From: a virus
IMG/VR virus record: IMGVR_UViG_3300044712_002699
Location: 1-64,000 of that record
Reading direction: 5' to 3' (one strand)
Length of the DNA: 64,000 bases
Part shown: in pieces, positions 37,001 to 45,686 of the stretch
Layout of the letters: each line of letters opens with the position of its first letter
How positions within the stretch are numbered: position 1 is the first letter of the stretch
The notes under the pieces: model-generated
Databases searched by the model: none
Told to the model about the DNA's origin: nothing
Seen by the model: the letters and a program-made list of their open reading frames with translations, nothing else
Program-made: the position numbers and the translations under genes

Positions 37001-40000
37001 AGCCCTAAAATTATAGGAATAAGTCGGAAATCCAGATGATAAATCGTTGTTTACCTGATAAATAGTTTCTACAGTTCCGGATCCTCCTGCTGACGAGGAC
37101 AAATCTATACCTATTATATCCATCCACGCTGTGTCACTTCCATAAGAAAAGGAAGGAACATCTACGTTTGCATAACCAGAACCACTAGTATAATATACAT
37201 AGGGGGTAGCCACACCGTGCAACGGTTCATACGTATCAATAGCAATTAGAAGATACGGGTCTCCGTAATCACTAGAAAGTTCTGTTATTGATACCCAGTC
37301 CGACCACAAAGATTCACCCGGAGACAGGGTAACGCCCGCGGACCCGGAGTTAAAGGTTACCGGGATTATACTACCAGCAAAAATCGTTGATAGGTTACCG
37401 TTAGTTATTCCAACAGTCATAGCCTGTATAGTTAAATCATCAGTGGCATCCTCCGGGTTAACCAACTTCAATCTAATATGACCATTTCCCATATATTTAT
37501 CAGTTATTACAAAACGAACATGATACTTTTTTCGTTCCGAAGCACCTTCTCCGGTAGTTATCGGGAATGTATGGAGACGTTTTATCCCCGATCCATCATA
37601 ATCAACCTCGACACTGGAAAGAGGAGCTGACCAATCTATTCCTAGTGACGTAAAATCAGTCGGAGGTTCCTCCATATGAGAATTAGAAGAAGAGACACTT
37701 TTATAGCCAGACCCCACAGAAGCAGTTTCAACATTCGTATAAGCATCTCCGGAAGACTCATCCCAAGACAAGACATAGTTACCGGAACTAATGTCAAAGT
37801 TAATCCAGTCAGACCAGATTTCTGTATCTTGATCACTTAAAAAAATAAGTCTTTGAGAACTATTAAACGTTACAGGCTGCTTTTGCGGACTCGACGCGAA
37901 ACAATATGGGTCTGAAGCCAGTGAGTCTTGCTTTCCAAAATAGACCTCACTAATACAGATGAGCGAAACTATGTCGGGCGGAGCAGACACCTTAAACCTA
38001 ACTCTGCTAAATGAACCATCGAAGTATAAGACTCGACGGCGGGTCGCTGCGGCTTGGCCTGTTCCAGTCACTGGTCTGGCAAAATTATTCGTTACCTCTC
38101 CATCGAGGCTAGTTTCTATTTGTGACACATCAAGTGCAGTTGTAGAAGATACTAGGTTCCACGAGTAATCTTCTTCAGCATCCAATGCCTCTCTGCCGTA
38201 AGCAATCTCCAAGTCCGACCCGAAATTGTTATTAAGAGACCCATCCCACCATAAGAGATAAATGCTGTCAGGGGGCTGCTCAGAAAAATCAAAATCAATC
38301 CAATCGCTCCAAAACTCTTGCATATATGTATCGATATCTATTGACGGATAGCCCGCAAAAGTTAACGGGATAGGATCAAGGCTTGGGTCAAAAACAAATG
38401 CTATATTACTTTGAAGTCCAAACTTTGCCGACTTTATCCTAACAGATTGAACGTCAGTTATATTCGTCGAGAACCTAAATCGAATCTTTGTGGCTGAATT
38501 TGATGCCGTCTTGAAAGCTTTAATACATATATCTCCATAAGCCTCTCTCGAAATAATCACCTGTTCCCGGACGTCTACTACTCCGGAGCTGGGCGTTACT
38601 TCGATCTGAGAAACGTCACAGAGATCATAAATATAATCGAATCCGTAAGTATAATCGGCTGCTCCGAGCTGATTTTTCTTATATGAATCATTAAGAACAA
38701 CAGTATTTCCAGCAGTAGGACCGCCCCACGAGATAATATAACGTACTCCCTTTGTCATCGAGAACGAAACCCAGTCAGACCAAATCGTAGAGAGGGGAGG
38801 TAGATTTAGGTAGGGTTGACCGTTATTGAAGGTAACAGGAACTTTCGATGGAGGATTGACAAAATGAGGGCCGATGTCATCATATTCATCAAGAACTCCC
38901 TGATTAGCCATTCCGAAATATGCCCGCGTGATAACCAACGGCTCTGATGTATTAAGTGACTTAAACTTGAACCTTATCTGGTCACAGTCTTGACTCGGGG
39001 TGACCCATAACCTAAAACTGTTCCCGGTTATCTTACTGTATGTAAGATCATTATCTAACTTTACAGCGGGGATAGAGGATATCCTCGATCCTATAACGGT
39101 AGCCGTGATAACATCAGTACCCGGATCCGGTTCTATAGAACTTAGAATGAGAGAATTTTGACTGCCAATTAGAACTTGATCTTCCCATTCAGGCTCATTA
39201 CCAGTCAAATAAACATTATAAGTCCCACTTTTCGGTTCGGCAGGAAGAGATAGAGAAAGCGTATCACCTCTATAAGAAATAATCGGAGGTAACTGATACG
39301 TCTTCGGAACGTTTAGTGTTAGATAAGAAACATCAATAACAGACCCCCCAATCTCCATAATTCCGAGATCGGGGTCTGAAAAATACAGTTCATTCGTCAC
39401 GGGGTGTGTTGCTAAACCCTTCGTGTAGGGCTCAAGAATCTCTATCTCAGAGATTTGATACGTCGGCATAGCATAGTTTATCGTATCCTGGATTCTAGAA
39501 AACTTAATCCAGGCTTGCCCGAGCTTAATAGCATCGACAGAATTTTCGGAATCTACTGAGATAGGAAATGAAAAATTTTCCGACGCCCTAGTTAAAAACA
39601 GCCCACCACTAGAAGATAGATTGTAGTAAGACTCAGCCTGCTCCCACCCATAAAGAGAAGGAGTGACCCAAATATCCCACAGTTCTCTCTGTCCTCGGTC
39701 GAACAGACTCACCCCGAGAAGAGTGTTCTTATAATAACGAATAGTCTTCTTAACATTTGTGTAAAACCGCCGAGAACTAATCAGATCGAGATTAGCAACT
39801 TTCGTTCGGTAAGGCCCGATAAATTTGTAGGGATTCTGACTGTTAACGTAGGCTGGATTACTGCCGCCTCCGTAATAATCCATTCCAGCGTCTACTCGGT
39901 CTATGATAACTCCCTCTGTTGGATAGTATCGGTATCTTTGCTCTTCTTCATCGAAGAAACTATTAATAGTGTAACTCATCGCCCCGAGATAGTAAGCATA

Positions 40001-43000
40001 ATAATGTTCGCCTGTATCAGGAGTGTGGGGGTCGAAAACCAGTCCATCGCTTGCCCTTGTGAGAAACATCTTACCGCGATGGTCTACACTTAAATTTTCC
40101 CACTCCTGCTGATCAGCAGATATCCATACAGGATAACTAGAATCAGAATACGATTGATAGGAATCTTGGGGAACTGTTAGAGTCCGTTCGTCTCGGTTCA
40201 AAAGAATACTTGAGCCACCAGCAGTTAAGGTCAGGTCAAGCCCAGGTGTTCCTGAGACCGAAAAGGACTGGGCAGTTTCGATAATATCACATGAAATAGC
40301 GCGCCCGAGTGAATTTGTGGTAATCTCTACTACGCCATAGTACGTGGCGGTAAAGAGATTATTGGTAGCATAATGCTGGAGAGGAAAATAGTTCTGAAGA
40401 ACTTCTCCAGTCAGATCGTCTCGATGCTTAACAAGGAAGGCTTTTCCACTGTACCTCGTCAATTCCGTATAGCCAAAAGCCCCCGAAGTCGAAGCCTTAA
40501 AAACTTTGTACTGAACAGTCTCCGAGGCTGTGAGAGAAAACATTGATGGGTGCATATACCCAGGAGCCAGAGCAAGCCCGCCCAGAACGATCCCTGTCAA
40601 AAAATCGTGAAACAACTCTGTAAGATTATTTGTTATACTTCCTAGGAGGATTCCGTCTCTATCTAAGGCATAAGAAATAGTCCCCAAAAAATCACCCTTT
40701 ATAACCCGTTCCTCGTCAACAATTTGAAAATGTCGTCTCCAATTAGACTCTCCGTACTGAACAGGTATGCCTGACCGGTACTCTTTAAAGGTCATAGCGC
40801 CGGGGTCATCAGCGGGACGTATCATAAAAGGAGGCCCGTCAATAGAAACGCTCTCAAGTATGTACTGATTACCCACATAGCCCAAGTCGAGTTCGTACCT
40901 TCCTCCAGGTCTTCCACAGTACTTCGCTGCTATAGTCTCAGTGAAGTTCATTTGTGTAAGTATTCGTATATCAAATACTCCACCTTCAATTTCTTTATAA
41001 TGATAACCCACGGGGGCATAAACATTGAAAGTGATCGATCCCTGCTCGAAAATTCTCTTATCTGATACAAGATCGTAGTATCTTGGCCCGGGAAATAGTC
41101 TTCTATCTCTGCAATGTAATGCCATCCCCTGCAAAATAAGGGAAGTGGTTCTAAGAGTGACGTGAATATCCCACTCAGTTGGGGATACTTGAGTCGCAGT
41201 CATAACCGGATTGTTATCCCACGTTCTCGAGTCCTTGAGACCTGAAAACTTATAGAGCCAATCGTTTATTGTTTTTGGTTCAATAAAAGGAGTTCCAGCT
41301 ACTTGACCCTTCCATTTCAGAAATTCATTAACTTTATCGACGGCTTCGTAGAGTTTTAGACTCAGGGGATATTCGGTAAAACGAAGTATCTTTACTTCTG
41401 CTTTCAATAAAAAAGCAACGTCGGTAAGTTCTAATGGATTGGTGCATACAGCGTAAATCTCATAGTAATCACCTGGCTCTAAATAGACGACGTTGGGGGG
41501 AACTTTAAGTTCATACTTCTCAAGGTATCCGGAAACAGGGAAATGAAGAGAAGGTAAACCTCCAGGTGGATCTGGTTCTCCATTGAGTCTCAACCCCACG
41601 GTACCTGTAAAAGGTCTATCCGCATAAAGGCTATAATATATCTCATAGTATCCGGCCTGCTTGATACGCATCTTCGAACCATCAAGCTCACAGTAGGCCG
41701 AGTTTTCGGTAACAGGTAAATCGAGGTCTAACACTACTCCTGGGAACACCCTCAAATTTAGAGACGTATCTCTACAAATAGCATCCCCTACTACGGGATT
41801 AACCAGCGTCGTCTGTCCGCCCTGTGTAAAAGAGGTAATCCTATTATTCTTTAAGTGAACGTCAACATTGAAAATATCCTTAGAAATAGCAGGCGATTCA
41901 ATGCTTACGCGCTCGCTGCCCCAAAGGTCTACCCAACCATCAGGACCAGGTGATCCCCCAGGACCTCCTGGTGGAGATTGGTAAGAGTTGTAAGGCACTT
42001 CGGCCCAAAAATCTTCCCACGCTCCAGCCCCATCATTGGGGCGATCAAAAACGGTTGATCGATGCGTCTGAAGACATTGGTAGACCGTAGTAACCCTTAA
42101 TACGTACTCGTCCTGTTCGTAGAAAAAGTCATCCTCCCACGGGTCCGGATCTTCTTTAAGATGTGGCCCCCAGTATCCTTGGTTAGCCTCCATCGAATAG
42201 GTAATTTTCCCCATATAGTAGGCCCTAAGTATCCCGTACACGCTATCGTACGGAAATTCTCTCGGCGGGTCTACAGTATCGGGGGTACCTTCATAGGGCA
42301 TCAGAAAAATCTGTCCGCGGTAAACCGGGTCGAAGTGTTCCCATGTAGGATCATCTAAGGCCATCCAAACTCGATAAACCGGATACTGAGTCGTAGCAAA
42401 AGTCAGTTTTTCTAATGTTCCGTTTGCTAAATTTTTCTGGATCGGAGGTCTCCAAGAACCTGATGGGGACATTCTAGCGAGTCGTTTAACCGGATATTTA
42501 AATCCTATCGACTTACGCTTGACCATCTTCAGTGGATTCTTGAAACTCTCGTTGTCATTCTCAACAACAACTAAATCTCGATAGACCCATTTATGTAACT
42601 GCAGGGTATACTTATCCGTCCCTTCAGTGTATTGAGGTTCATTGTTTGCATTAACGGTTAGGTTGACATCAGACCCATCCGCAATTTCCGTCTCCATAAT
42701 GTACTCATTACCATCTGTAAGTGTTATAGATGCAATCCCCAGGAATTTATCGGTAACTAGGGCGTGAGTAGGATCGGTTTCAAAGTCTGTCGCTTGGAGA
42801 CACTTACGCCCAACCAGAGGTATTGCTTCTGGATCAATGACCTCTACCAGCGAAAGATTATAAATTCCAGAAGTCAGAGTACGGTATTCACTCCGGAGTT
42901 GTATTGTTTTATCCAGAGTAATTACTGGCCTAAATAGGTGAGAATTAAAATGAAGAGGAATATACCGGCACTGTACTTGCTCACCCCCAATCAATCGAGA

Positions 43001-43993
43001 GGGAACATCTTCATTAGCATAAAACAAAACATATTCATCTCCTATCATTCTAGATTGGAGATAAGGTTCACCTTCTATGATAGTCAGACCATAAATATAA
43101 AGCCCGGTATTTGGATAACTGTGATTCGTATCTACATCGATAGTAACCTTTCCTACATAAAAAGCGTCCAGCGTCCTACCGTCTCTCAAATTAATTGGGA
43201 ACGGATTTCCGCTGCCTGTACTCGACGTCATAAGAATTAAATGACCCGACAGACCAGGCCATACCTCTTCCCACTCCGGTTGGCCGGAAGCTATAAAAAC
43301 ATTACAAGTCCCACTGGACGCCGGAGAAACCCCAAAGAAATCCTTCACCGAGGGCACTAGCGGTAAATTCAGAAGAGGATATCCGAAACGACAAAAGAGA
43401 TACTCATATGGTATTGAATCTTCTCCAACTTCTACCTGTTCACCTTCTTCTCCAATATAGTAGATTCGGTTTCTCGAACAAGCTAGTTTTCCATTGGTTC
43501 GGTCACTGTCTATATAAGAGGTATAGTCGTAACGAGAACCAACTAAATAACCAATAGTTGAAATAGAACCTAAATAACGACAAGAAATAGTTTTACCACT
43601 AACTAAAGGGATCTCCTTAATAACTTCTACCTGCTCTGAATCAGGCTCCATATTATCACTAAGAAAAAGGTTTAGCCGATAATAGCCCCACGCCTGATCC
43701 CCCGATGCAACGTAGACGTGATAGGTTCCTTGTTTATATTCAACAGGTACTAAGGCAAATTTAGACCCCACAGCAGTAAGATGAAGGATGGGTTTTCCTG
43801 AGTCACGGTTAGTGACATAACCCGCAGCCATCGGACTAGTTCCCAAATAAACGTTAGGATCGCTCTGATCACTAAGTATAAGTCCCTGAGGATCTTTTTG
43901 ATCCATATTAATTCGCGGGTCTCTAGTGTCTAGGAGCTGGATGTCCGGTACGTGCGTATATTCGTCAAGGATTTCGAATTCAGTTTTAGCCAT
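31004..43993 (-). CDS. Giant modular tail-fibre/adhesin protein (4329 residues)
   Basis: The largest gene in the window (13 kb) and among the largest proteins known in phages. About eight YxVYxAS-W-FL modules lie in residues ~60-1640 (GTYHVYVASGDQAW, SGTYNVYLTGNEPEW), with a C1q-like jelly roll at ~750-870 and a short PPGGPGGSPGPDG linker near 670. Residues ~1650-3410 hold ten copies of a second module marked by YFG, VTF and WSDW, interrupted at ~2475-2625 by a discoidin (F5/8 C) domain. Four more YxVYxAS-type modules follow, then the C-terminal domain shared with the 2203- and 425-residue proteins. AGGAG lies 2 bases before the ATG, a short spacing. It would be a very long fibre, probably homotrimeric, that displays many binding domains. 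Function is inferred from domain content. Confidence 0.78.
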   Translation of the reverse strand: MAKTEFEILDEYTHVPDIQLLDTRDPRINMDQKDPQGLILSDQSDPNVYLGTSPMAAGYVTNRDSGKPILHLTAVGSKFALVPVEYKQGTYHVYVASGDQAWGYYRLNLFLSDNMEPDSEQVEVIKEIPLVSGKTISCRYLGSISTIGYLVGSRYDYTSYIDSDRTNGKLACSRNRIYYIGEEGEQVEVGEDSIPYEYLFCRFGYPLLNLPLVPSVKDFFGVSPASSGTCNVFIASGQPEWEEVWPGLSGHLILMTSSTGSGNPFPINLRDGRTLDAFYVGKVTIDVDTNHSYPNTGLYIYGLTIIEGEPYLQSRMIGDEYVLFYANEDVPSRLIGGEQVQCRYIPLHFNSHLFRPVITLDKTIQLRSEYRTLTSGIYNLSLVEVIDPEAIPLVGRKCLQATDFETDPTHALVTDKFLGIASITLTDGNEYIMETEIADGSDVNLTVNANNEPQYTEGTDKYTLQLHKWVYRDLVVVENDNESFKNPLKMVKRKSIGFKYPVKRLARMSPSGSWRPPIQKNLANGTLEKLTFATTQYPVYRVWMALDDPTWEHFDPVYRGQIFLMPYEGTPDTVDPPREFPYDSVYGILRAYYMGKITYSMEANQGYWGPHLKEDPDPWEDDFFYEQDEYVLRVTTVYQCLQTHRSTVFDRPNDGAGAWEDFWAEVPYNSYQSPPGGPGGSPGPDGWVDLWGSERVSIESPAISKDIFNVDVHLKNNRITSFTQGGQTTLVNPVVGDAICRDTSLNLRVFPGVVLDLDLPVTENSAYCELDGSKMRIKQAGYYEIYYSLYADRPFTGTVGLRLNGEPDPPGGLPSLHFPVSGYLEKYELKVPPNVVYLEPGDYYEIYAVCTNPLELTDVAFLLKAEVKILRFTEYPLSLKLYEAVDKVNEFLKWKGQVAGTPFIEPKTINDWLYKFSGLKDSRTWDNNPVMTATQVSPTEWDIHVTLRTTSLILQGMALHCRDRRLFPGPRYYDLVSDKRIFEQGSITFNVYAPVGYHYKEIEGGVFDIRILTQMNFTETIAAKYCGRPGGRYELDLGYVGNQYILESVSIDGPPFMIRPADDPGAMTFKEYRSGIPVQYGESNWRRHFQIVDEERVIKGDFLGTISYALDRDGILLGSITNNLTELFHDFLTGIVLGGLALAPGYMHPSMFSLTASETVQYKVFKASTSGAFGYTELTRYSGKAFLVKHRDDLTGEVLQNYFPLQHYATNNLFTATYYGVVEITTNSLGRAISCDIIETAQSFSVSGTPGLDLTLTAGGSSILLNRDERTLTVPQDSYQSYSDSSYPVWISADQQEWENLSVDHRGKMFLTRASDGLVFDPHTPDTGEHYYAYYLGAMSYTINSFFDEEEQRYRYYPTEGVIIDRVDAGMDYYGGGSNPAYVNSQNPYKFIGPYRTKVANLDLISSRRFYTNVKKTIRYYKNTLLGVSLFDRGQRELWDIWVTPSLYGWEQAESYYNLSSSGGLFLTRASENFSFPISVDSENSVDAIKLGQAWIKFSRIQDTINYAMPTYQISEIEILEPYTKGLATHPVTNELYFSDPDLGIMEIGGSVIDVSYLTLNVPKTYQLPPIISYRGDTLSLSLPAEPKSGTYNVYLTGNEPEWEDQVLIGSQNSLILSSIEPDPGTDVITATVIGSRISSIPAVKLDNDLTYSKITGNSFRLWVTPSQDCDQIRFKFKSLNTSEPLVITRAYFGMANQGVLDEYDDIGPHFVNPPSKVPVTFNNGQPYLNLPPLSTIWSDWVSFSMTKGVRYIISWGGPTAGNTVVLNDSYKKNQLGAADYTYGFDYIYDLCDVSQIEVTPSSGVVDVREQVIISREAYGDICIKAFKTASNSATKIRFRFSTNITDVQSVRIKSAKFGLQSNIAFVFDPSLDPIPLTFAGYPSIDIDTYMQEFWSDWIDFDFSEQPPDSIYLLWWDGSLNNNFGSDLEIAYGREALDAEEDYSWNLVSSTTALDVSQIETSLDGEVTNNFARPVTGTGQAAATRRRVLYFDGSFSRVRFKVSAPPDIVSLICISEVYFGKQDSLASDPYCFASSPQKQPVTFNSSQRLIFLSDQDTEIWSDWINFDISSGNYVLSWDESSGDAYTNVETASVGSGYKSVSSSNSHMEEPPTDFTSLGIDWSAPLSSVEVDYDGSGIKRLHTFPITTGEGASERKKYHVRFVITDKYMGNGHIRLKLVNPEDATDDLTIQAMTVGITNGNLSTIFAGSIIPVTFNSGSAGVTLSPGESLWSDWVSITELSSDYGDPYLLIAIDTYEPLHGVATPYVYYTSGSGYANVDVPSFSYGSDTAWMDIIGIDLSSSAGGSGTVETIYQVNNDLSSGFPTYSYNFRAPWVAPRDAMGVRVRFGKDSASPMLLTSCYFGEVAPGTNYHFASTPSKIQLTFSGSSGKQLIGDLRSSWTDWGTFSIQKGKTYMVSYEGGYLGHRSSIAGGVYRYAFKKSGVWGVDSAEFPGGDYDNFYNLPVVGGFEYSDNQDLVGRINVGMYANSSPSPAVVSQSDGSNYAYRVYDDNTTTSNPISGSAPYWTKIDLGSGNARVVTKIRYMIGGSYYAPRDFAIQGSNDNSNWVNLYSTTYFNPSLGNYPEFAVLTFNNTTAYRYYRFYASARWYSYSISFNEFQLFETSSSTLPDRLSTLFISKDIVSRNTEFRIVIRPREAASRIRFLFSCPTSSVTDFSLSQCYFGQLSGSYAFAPDPLKSQVTFSSNEGLQISPGSSVWSDWVDFDISEDIEYLLAFDGSAVDFGFSSDFLTTFFESNSNQASEDVPRLSESSYTYSTFSEVEAFDGTDTASCHYDTLTASSASACHVRQVVSFVKDSDRVRFKFSLPCGSTKGYAIINQAYFGQRNYNYVFYTGKLPLTFSGGSQYVLDASVGKTEVWTDWLDYSVNTSYDYLISWDGYGLLNKDDVGEAYRNSSGNTTKKLDVSEIQVEESSQARTVFRANIVNSEFNSSEPVLIRRALNMYSSFSRIRFQFSVPPGSIVPANIYNCFFGVAEYSWSHNFTSTPGLVRRVTFSGQSSVVIDPRTTTTVWSDWISYAFPGPDTGWAYKTYLLSWDGYGIGNFCPEPRVFYFGSAANAATDEPSESFDTYTYGDVVSIESKKGGSVVTEFSRQIYTPSTNKTISCVQNIFTREEFKVVRFKFTIPPLAQEPLLISEVWVGEWGAFNTPPIEDPVVAQITFNEGQDTSLFLDLGSESVWSDWVTIPTEEAMSRLQLYTEGLSIGNRGSKEATYYKGGASEAHLDSVSGYGLYSPSASADITRIEVKDILEEEESTLTSADSINGWDSVSGTFRRFVDFTTSGNYIRFRFSRPYQDQDFSLNQAHFGYRDQDTYGFLTSPPKIRVTFGGVSGFTMSGTEIDVWSDWMRYDILQGHKYLLTWDGSAVGYLTAVPSARIGGVNRANIIDITEFDIKGIEYYEREVTSKLVGVVEVQMKEVNLGKSPLINVQRTETANSIVVGSPEDTSLGTLVTSEGVPFCLPQYLTDSVEETQYSSDTFNPLQVVEFDRWNKAAFAKQVDMKDGVYYIYQMADENFFYNITTETSDAGSEYDATNIVGYDGRIFLSQAEPDQYGYIYLTAPEATSFSWWNYPQLCSAFKIGTCKVGESVAASWITSKAELMPEIFIDPTVSQDEDATIGIYPDLDRTVPGGHYSLSDIRDWEIVVRNLTKHRIVLGYVGQLSSLRRQKMEQFGFSFLTLSDVPTHSWTSPVVVEGLSKEFYLVDNFTFYIIFVTEDGDLLLRGPGPKEVSGTCVDSSIKSLRSGVGKFRNPLRLIGGYPEVTKIDPGLAYYLYLAPSDPSWQDFSGQLFLSSESPSLFEGEYVLDSSITLAKALCIGRVSTTKELTLTSNYGNYIFDVFPGSDIQLKVGESSEDLYWEERLPQFEHHCLSDGAAVYSGSSPYNEYGDRVNPLLVGKVLLLFEDKPLALSLPGYETHFPAAERVDAGIYYIYRTVPDVRWMSFSDAAFLSMSPPDKSGEKSWSGFFETTEVRSWCVGKVILRYGPSQSLEQVYPGAAQILEGSDYLRIVSDNSLRYVDEDNWKKTIRATEVVLLGMSWSYSDGNGKPLFFDPLTSQISVVDEFLEGIYNVYVSSMELGWEDLSLDYIGSLFLCQAEPNTVGDILTSYIGSEQVQAWKVGRVQVTYFRASESQPESKFSGFGSTVVSGTNPIATETVVPDSGIRSFFSGGEVYIGAVMLPIYAEGKPIYLELQFILPPDLNNKDCVIQITSWCLDYTIDLDEYFVSGQPPPVIDNASFLLTQEIGLDDLMNSRIKMFKVTDNSGRIGQRQVNLGDSIIAKVVVKSNAVVSNKTLQIVPEPVISSLTFLFHPVESEEQG
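33750..39060 (-). repeat. Ten-copy WSDW protein repeat array
   Basis: Within the 4329-residue protein, units of ~130-190 residues repeat: a VRFKFS strand, AYFG, a VTF strand, WSDW (once WTDW in two units), then a YLLSWDG strand. Copies differ too much at DNA level to align exactly, so the array is old. I do not know the domain. Confidence 0.75.
36125..36575 (-). other. Discoidin (F5/8 type C)-like domain inside the giant adhesin
   Basis: Residues ~2475-2625 read VGRINVGMYANSS, then YRVYDDNTTTSNPIS, WTKIDLGSG, IRYMIGG, FAIQGSNDNSNW and YRYYRFYAS, the strand order of F5/8 type C domains, which bind sugars or lipids on cell surfaces. Confidence 0.75.
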
Positions 43994-44016
43994 ATCTCCT
44001 CACTAATGCAATGAGG

Positions 44017-44517
44017 TTATTTAGAGGTATCTCGGACTTGAATAAGGCTCTTCTTATTTTTAGGCTGGAGTTTTGAGAGACCGGGTCTCATCGACCTCAT
44101 CTGGTTAATCTTGTCTCGCGGAGTTTTGGCACCTGCAACTCCTAAATCTATATCACCACTGAACCAATTTCGGTTATGATAATCTTGAGATTCCTTTCCG
44201 CCCACCTGGGTCGCTTGACCGGTACCTGTTGAGGAACCAATGGCATAGGCTTCTATCTCCTCTTTTTTGTAAGGCGTCTCCATGTCAACTATGGCCGTCT
44301 TTTCAATGGGAAAGTTATACCTCTTCGACGGATCATCGGGATCACGGCAAAGAATCGTTTTCTGCCCCACACTTAAAATTTCATAATATTTAGGATCATC
44401 TTGTAGAATATCACAAGTAATATATCTACCTTGGACGTAACCGCTCATGTCCATCGGGTTATCCACTATTCCGATAACGGTTTCACACAACTCTATAACA
44501 TCTTTGGCTCTGAGCAT
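44017..44517 (-). CDS. Unrecognised protein with shared N-terminal leader
   Basis: A 166-residue protein starting MLRAKDVIELCETVIG, a clear member of the shared leader group with LCE-T at residues 10-13. Residues ~25-85 look like a small beta-barrel (GRYITCDILQDDPKYYEI, ILCRDPDDPSKRYNF). The C-terminal half is rich in Gly, Gln and Lys and probably disordered, with basic residues at the end. No catalytic motif was seen. It lies 24 bases upstream of the 4329-residue adhesin gene and 22 bases downstream of a double-HNH gene. The leader suggests packaging in the head, in contrast to its adhesin neighbour. Confidence 0.6.
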   Translation of the reverse strand: MLRAKDVIELCETVIGIVDNPMDMSGYVQGRYITCDILQDDPKYYEILSVGQKTILCRDPDDPSKRYNFPIEKTAIVDMETPYKKEEIEAYAIGSSTGTGQATQVGGKESQDYHNRNWFSGDIDLGVAGAKTPRDKINQMRSMRPGLSKLQPKNKKSLIQVRDTSK

Positions 44518-44538
44518 TTTCGCCTCGAGAAGTTAAAA

Positions 44539-45618
44539 CTACCTGTAGAGGAAAGACGCGGACTGAATGATTTTTTCTTCGCTGCTGCGTCTGCCTGGTA
44601 CCAATATGAGATCATCATATCTACCATAATGAACCGATGCGTGACAGTTCCTACAAAGGAGTGCGCACTTATCAAGTTCAGGCTGTATGATGGTTTCCCA
44701 GTCTTTACCCCTAAGTTTTCCAATATTATATGTCTTGGAGAAAGAGTCTATGTGGTGAAAATCATACTTAGCGAAATCATTGGTTACAAGACCACAAATT
44801 TGACAACCATTTCCTATGTATTCGACACAGAGTCTTTTGTACATATTTGCTCTATCATCATATCTTTGTTTCCATTGGCGGTCTTCGGTAGGTTTTAATC
44901 GAGCAATTTGGCTGGTCAAAGAACTGTGACAGGAGGCGCAGACAAGAATGCACTTTCGAAGTTCTGGAACGATTATTGTGTCCCAATCTTTATAACGCAT
45001 TCCGGCAATGCCGTATTCTTTTTCTTCTGGATTTAAGTGGTGACAGTCATAAACTTCATACCACTCTGTTTTTAAGCCACAAACTTCACACTTGCCTCCT
45101 TTATGCAGAACTACTTTCTTCTTAAATTCGGCTATTGCGAGTTTGGTACCTGCGCCGTAACATGTTTTACATGTATTAGTTCTGCCGTCTTTGTGCCCGA
45201 CGTGTTTGCGAAACTCCTCTACGGGTTTTTCCAATCCACACTTTTTACACCTTTTCTTCCCATTAACTATCTTTGCCAAACAGTTTCGCCTAGCCGGATC
45301 CGGATGTCTTCCTTTAATACTGACACAGACTTTACATCTATTTTTCCGTTCGCCAGTTCCCGTTGTACTCCTGTGAAATTCCTCTAGTGGTTTTTCCAAC
45401 CCGCAATCCTTACACTTCTTCTTTCCATTTATTACCTCTGCCCGGTAATTTCTCCTAGATGGATGAGAAATCTCATAATACCTAGATATCGACTTATTAC
45501 GGCGACATGCTTTACACTCGTTTACCCATCCATCCTTACACCCTAATTGTTTATAGAACTCACCCAAGACTTTTTCTTTACCACAGTTACAACAAACTTT
45601 ACTGTTTAAGTGTTCCAT
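44539..45618 (-). CDS. Double-HNH homing endonuclease with three zinc fingers
   Basis: A 359-residue protein. The ATG at 45618 was chosen because AAGG lies 8 bases upstream; an ATG two codons earlier is too close. Three Cys4 zinc knuckles of the form CxxC...CxxC lie at ~9-38, 69-98 and 124-153. Two HNH nuclease units follow, at ~177-231 (KCEVCGLKTEWYEVYDCHH ... CASCH) and ~272-326 (CQICGLVTNDFAKYDFHH ... CRNCH), both with the paired His and zinc Cys present. Tandem HNH units in one chain are unusual and might let one protein cut both strands. It is paralogous to the gene at 61686-62528. A TGTCTTTC element lies 30 bases upstream. It probably is a selfish homing gene, placed beside the adhesin operon. 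Confidence 0.85.
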   Translation of the reverse strand: MEHLNSKVCCNCGKEKVLGEFYKQLGCKDGWVNECKACRRNKSISRYYEISHPSRRNYRAEVINGKKKCKDCGLEKPLEEFHRSTTGTGERKNRCKVCVSIKGRHPDPARRNCLAKIVNGKKRCKKCGLEKPVEEFRKHVGHKDGRTNTCKTCYGAGTKLAIAEFKKKVVLHKGGKCEVCGLKTEWYEVYDCHHLNPEEKEYGIAGMRYKDWDTIIVPELRKCILVCASCHSSLTSQIARLKPTEDRQWKQRYDDRANMYKRLCVEYIGNGCQICGLVTNDFAKYDFHHIDSFSKTYNIGKLRGKDWETIIQPELDKCALLCRNCHASVHYGRYDDLILVPGRRSSEEKIIQSASFLYR

Positions 45619-45647
45619 ATCCATGACCTTATCTTAAAGAATTTAAT

Positions 45648-45655
45648 GAAAGACA
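45648..45655 (-). promoter_or_regulatory. TGTCTTTC upstream element, copy E
   Basis: Reads GTGTCTTTCATTAAATTC on the minus strand, 30 bases before the double-HNH start, the shortest spacing of all copies. The divergent ligase promoter begins 32 bases away on the other strand. Confidence 0.5.
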
Positions 45656-45686
45656 CTTTCTATCTTAAACTTTCAAAAAATTTTTC

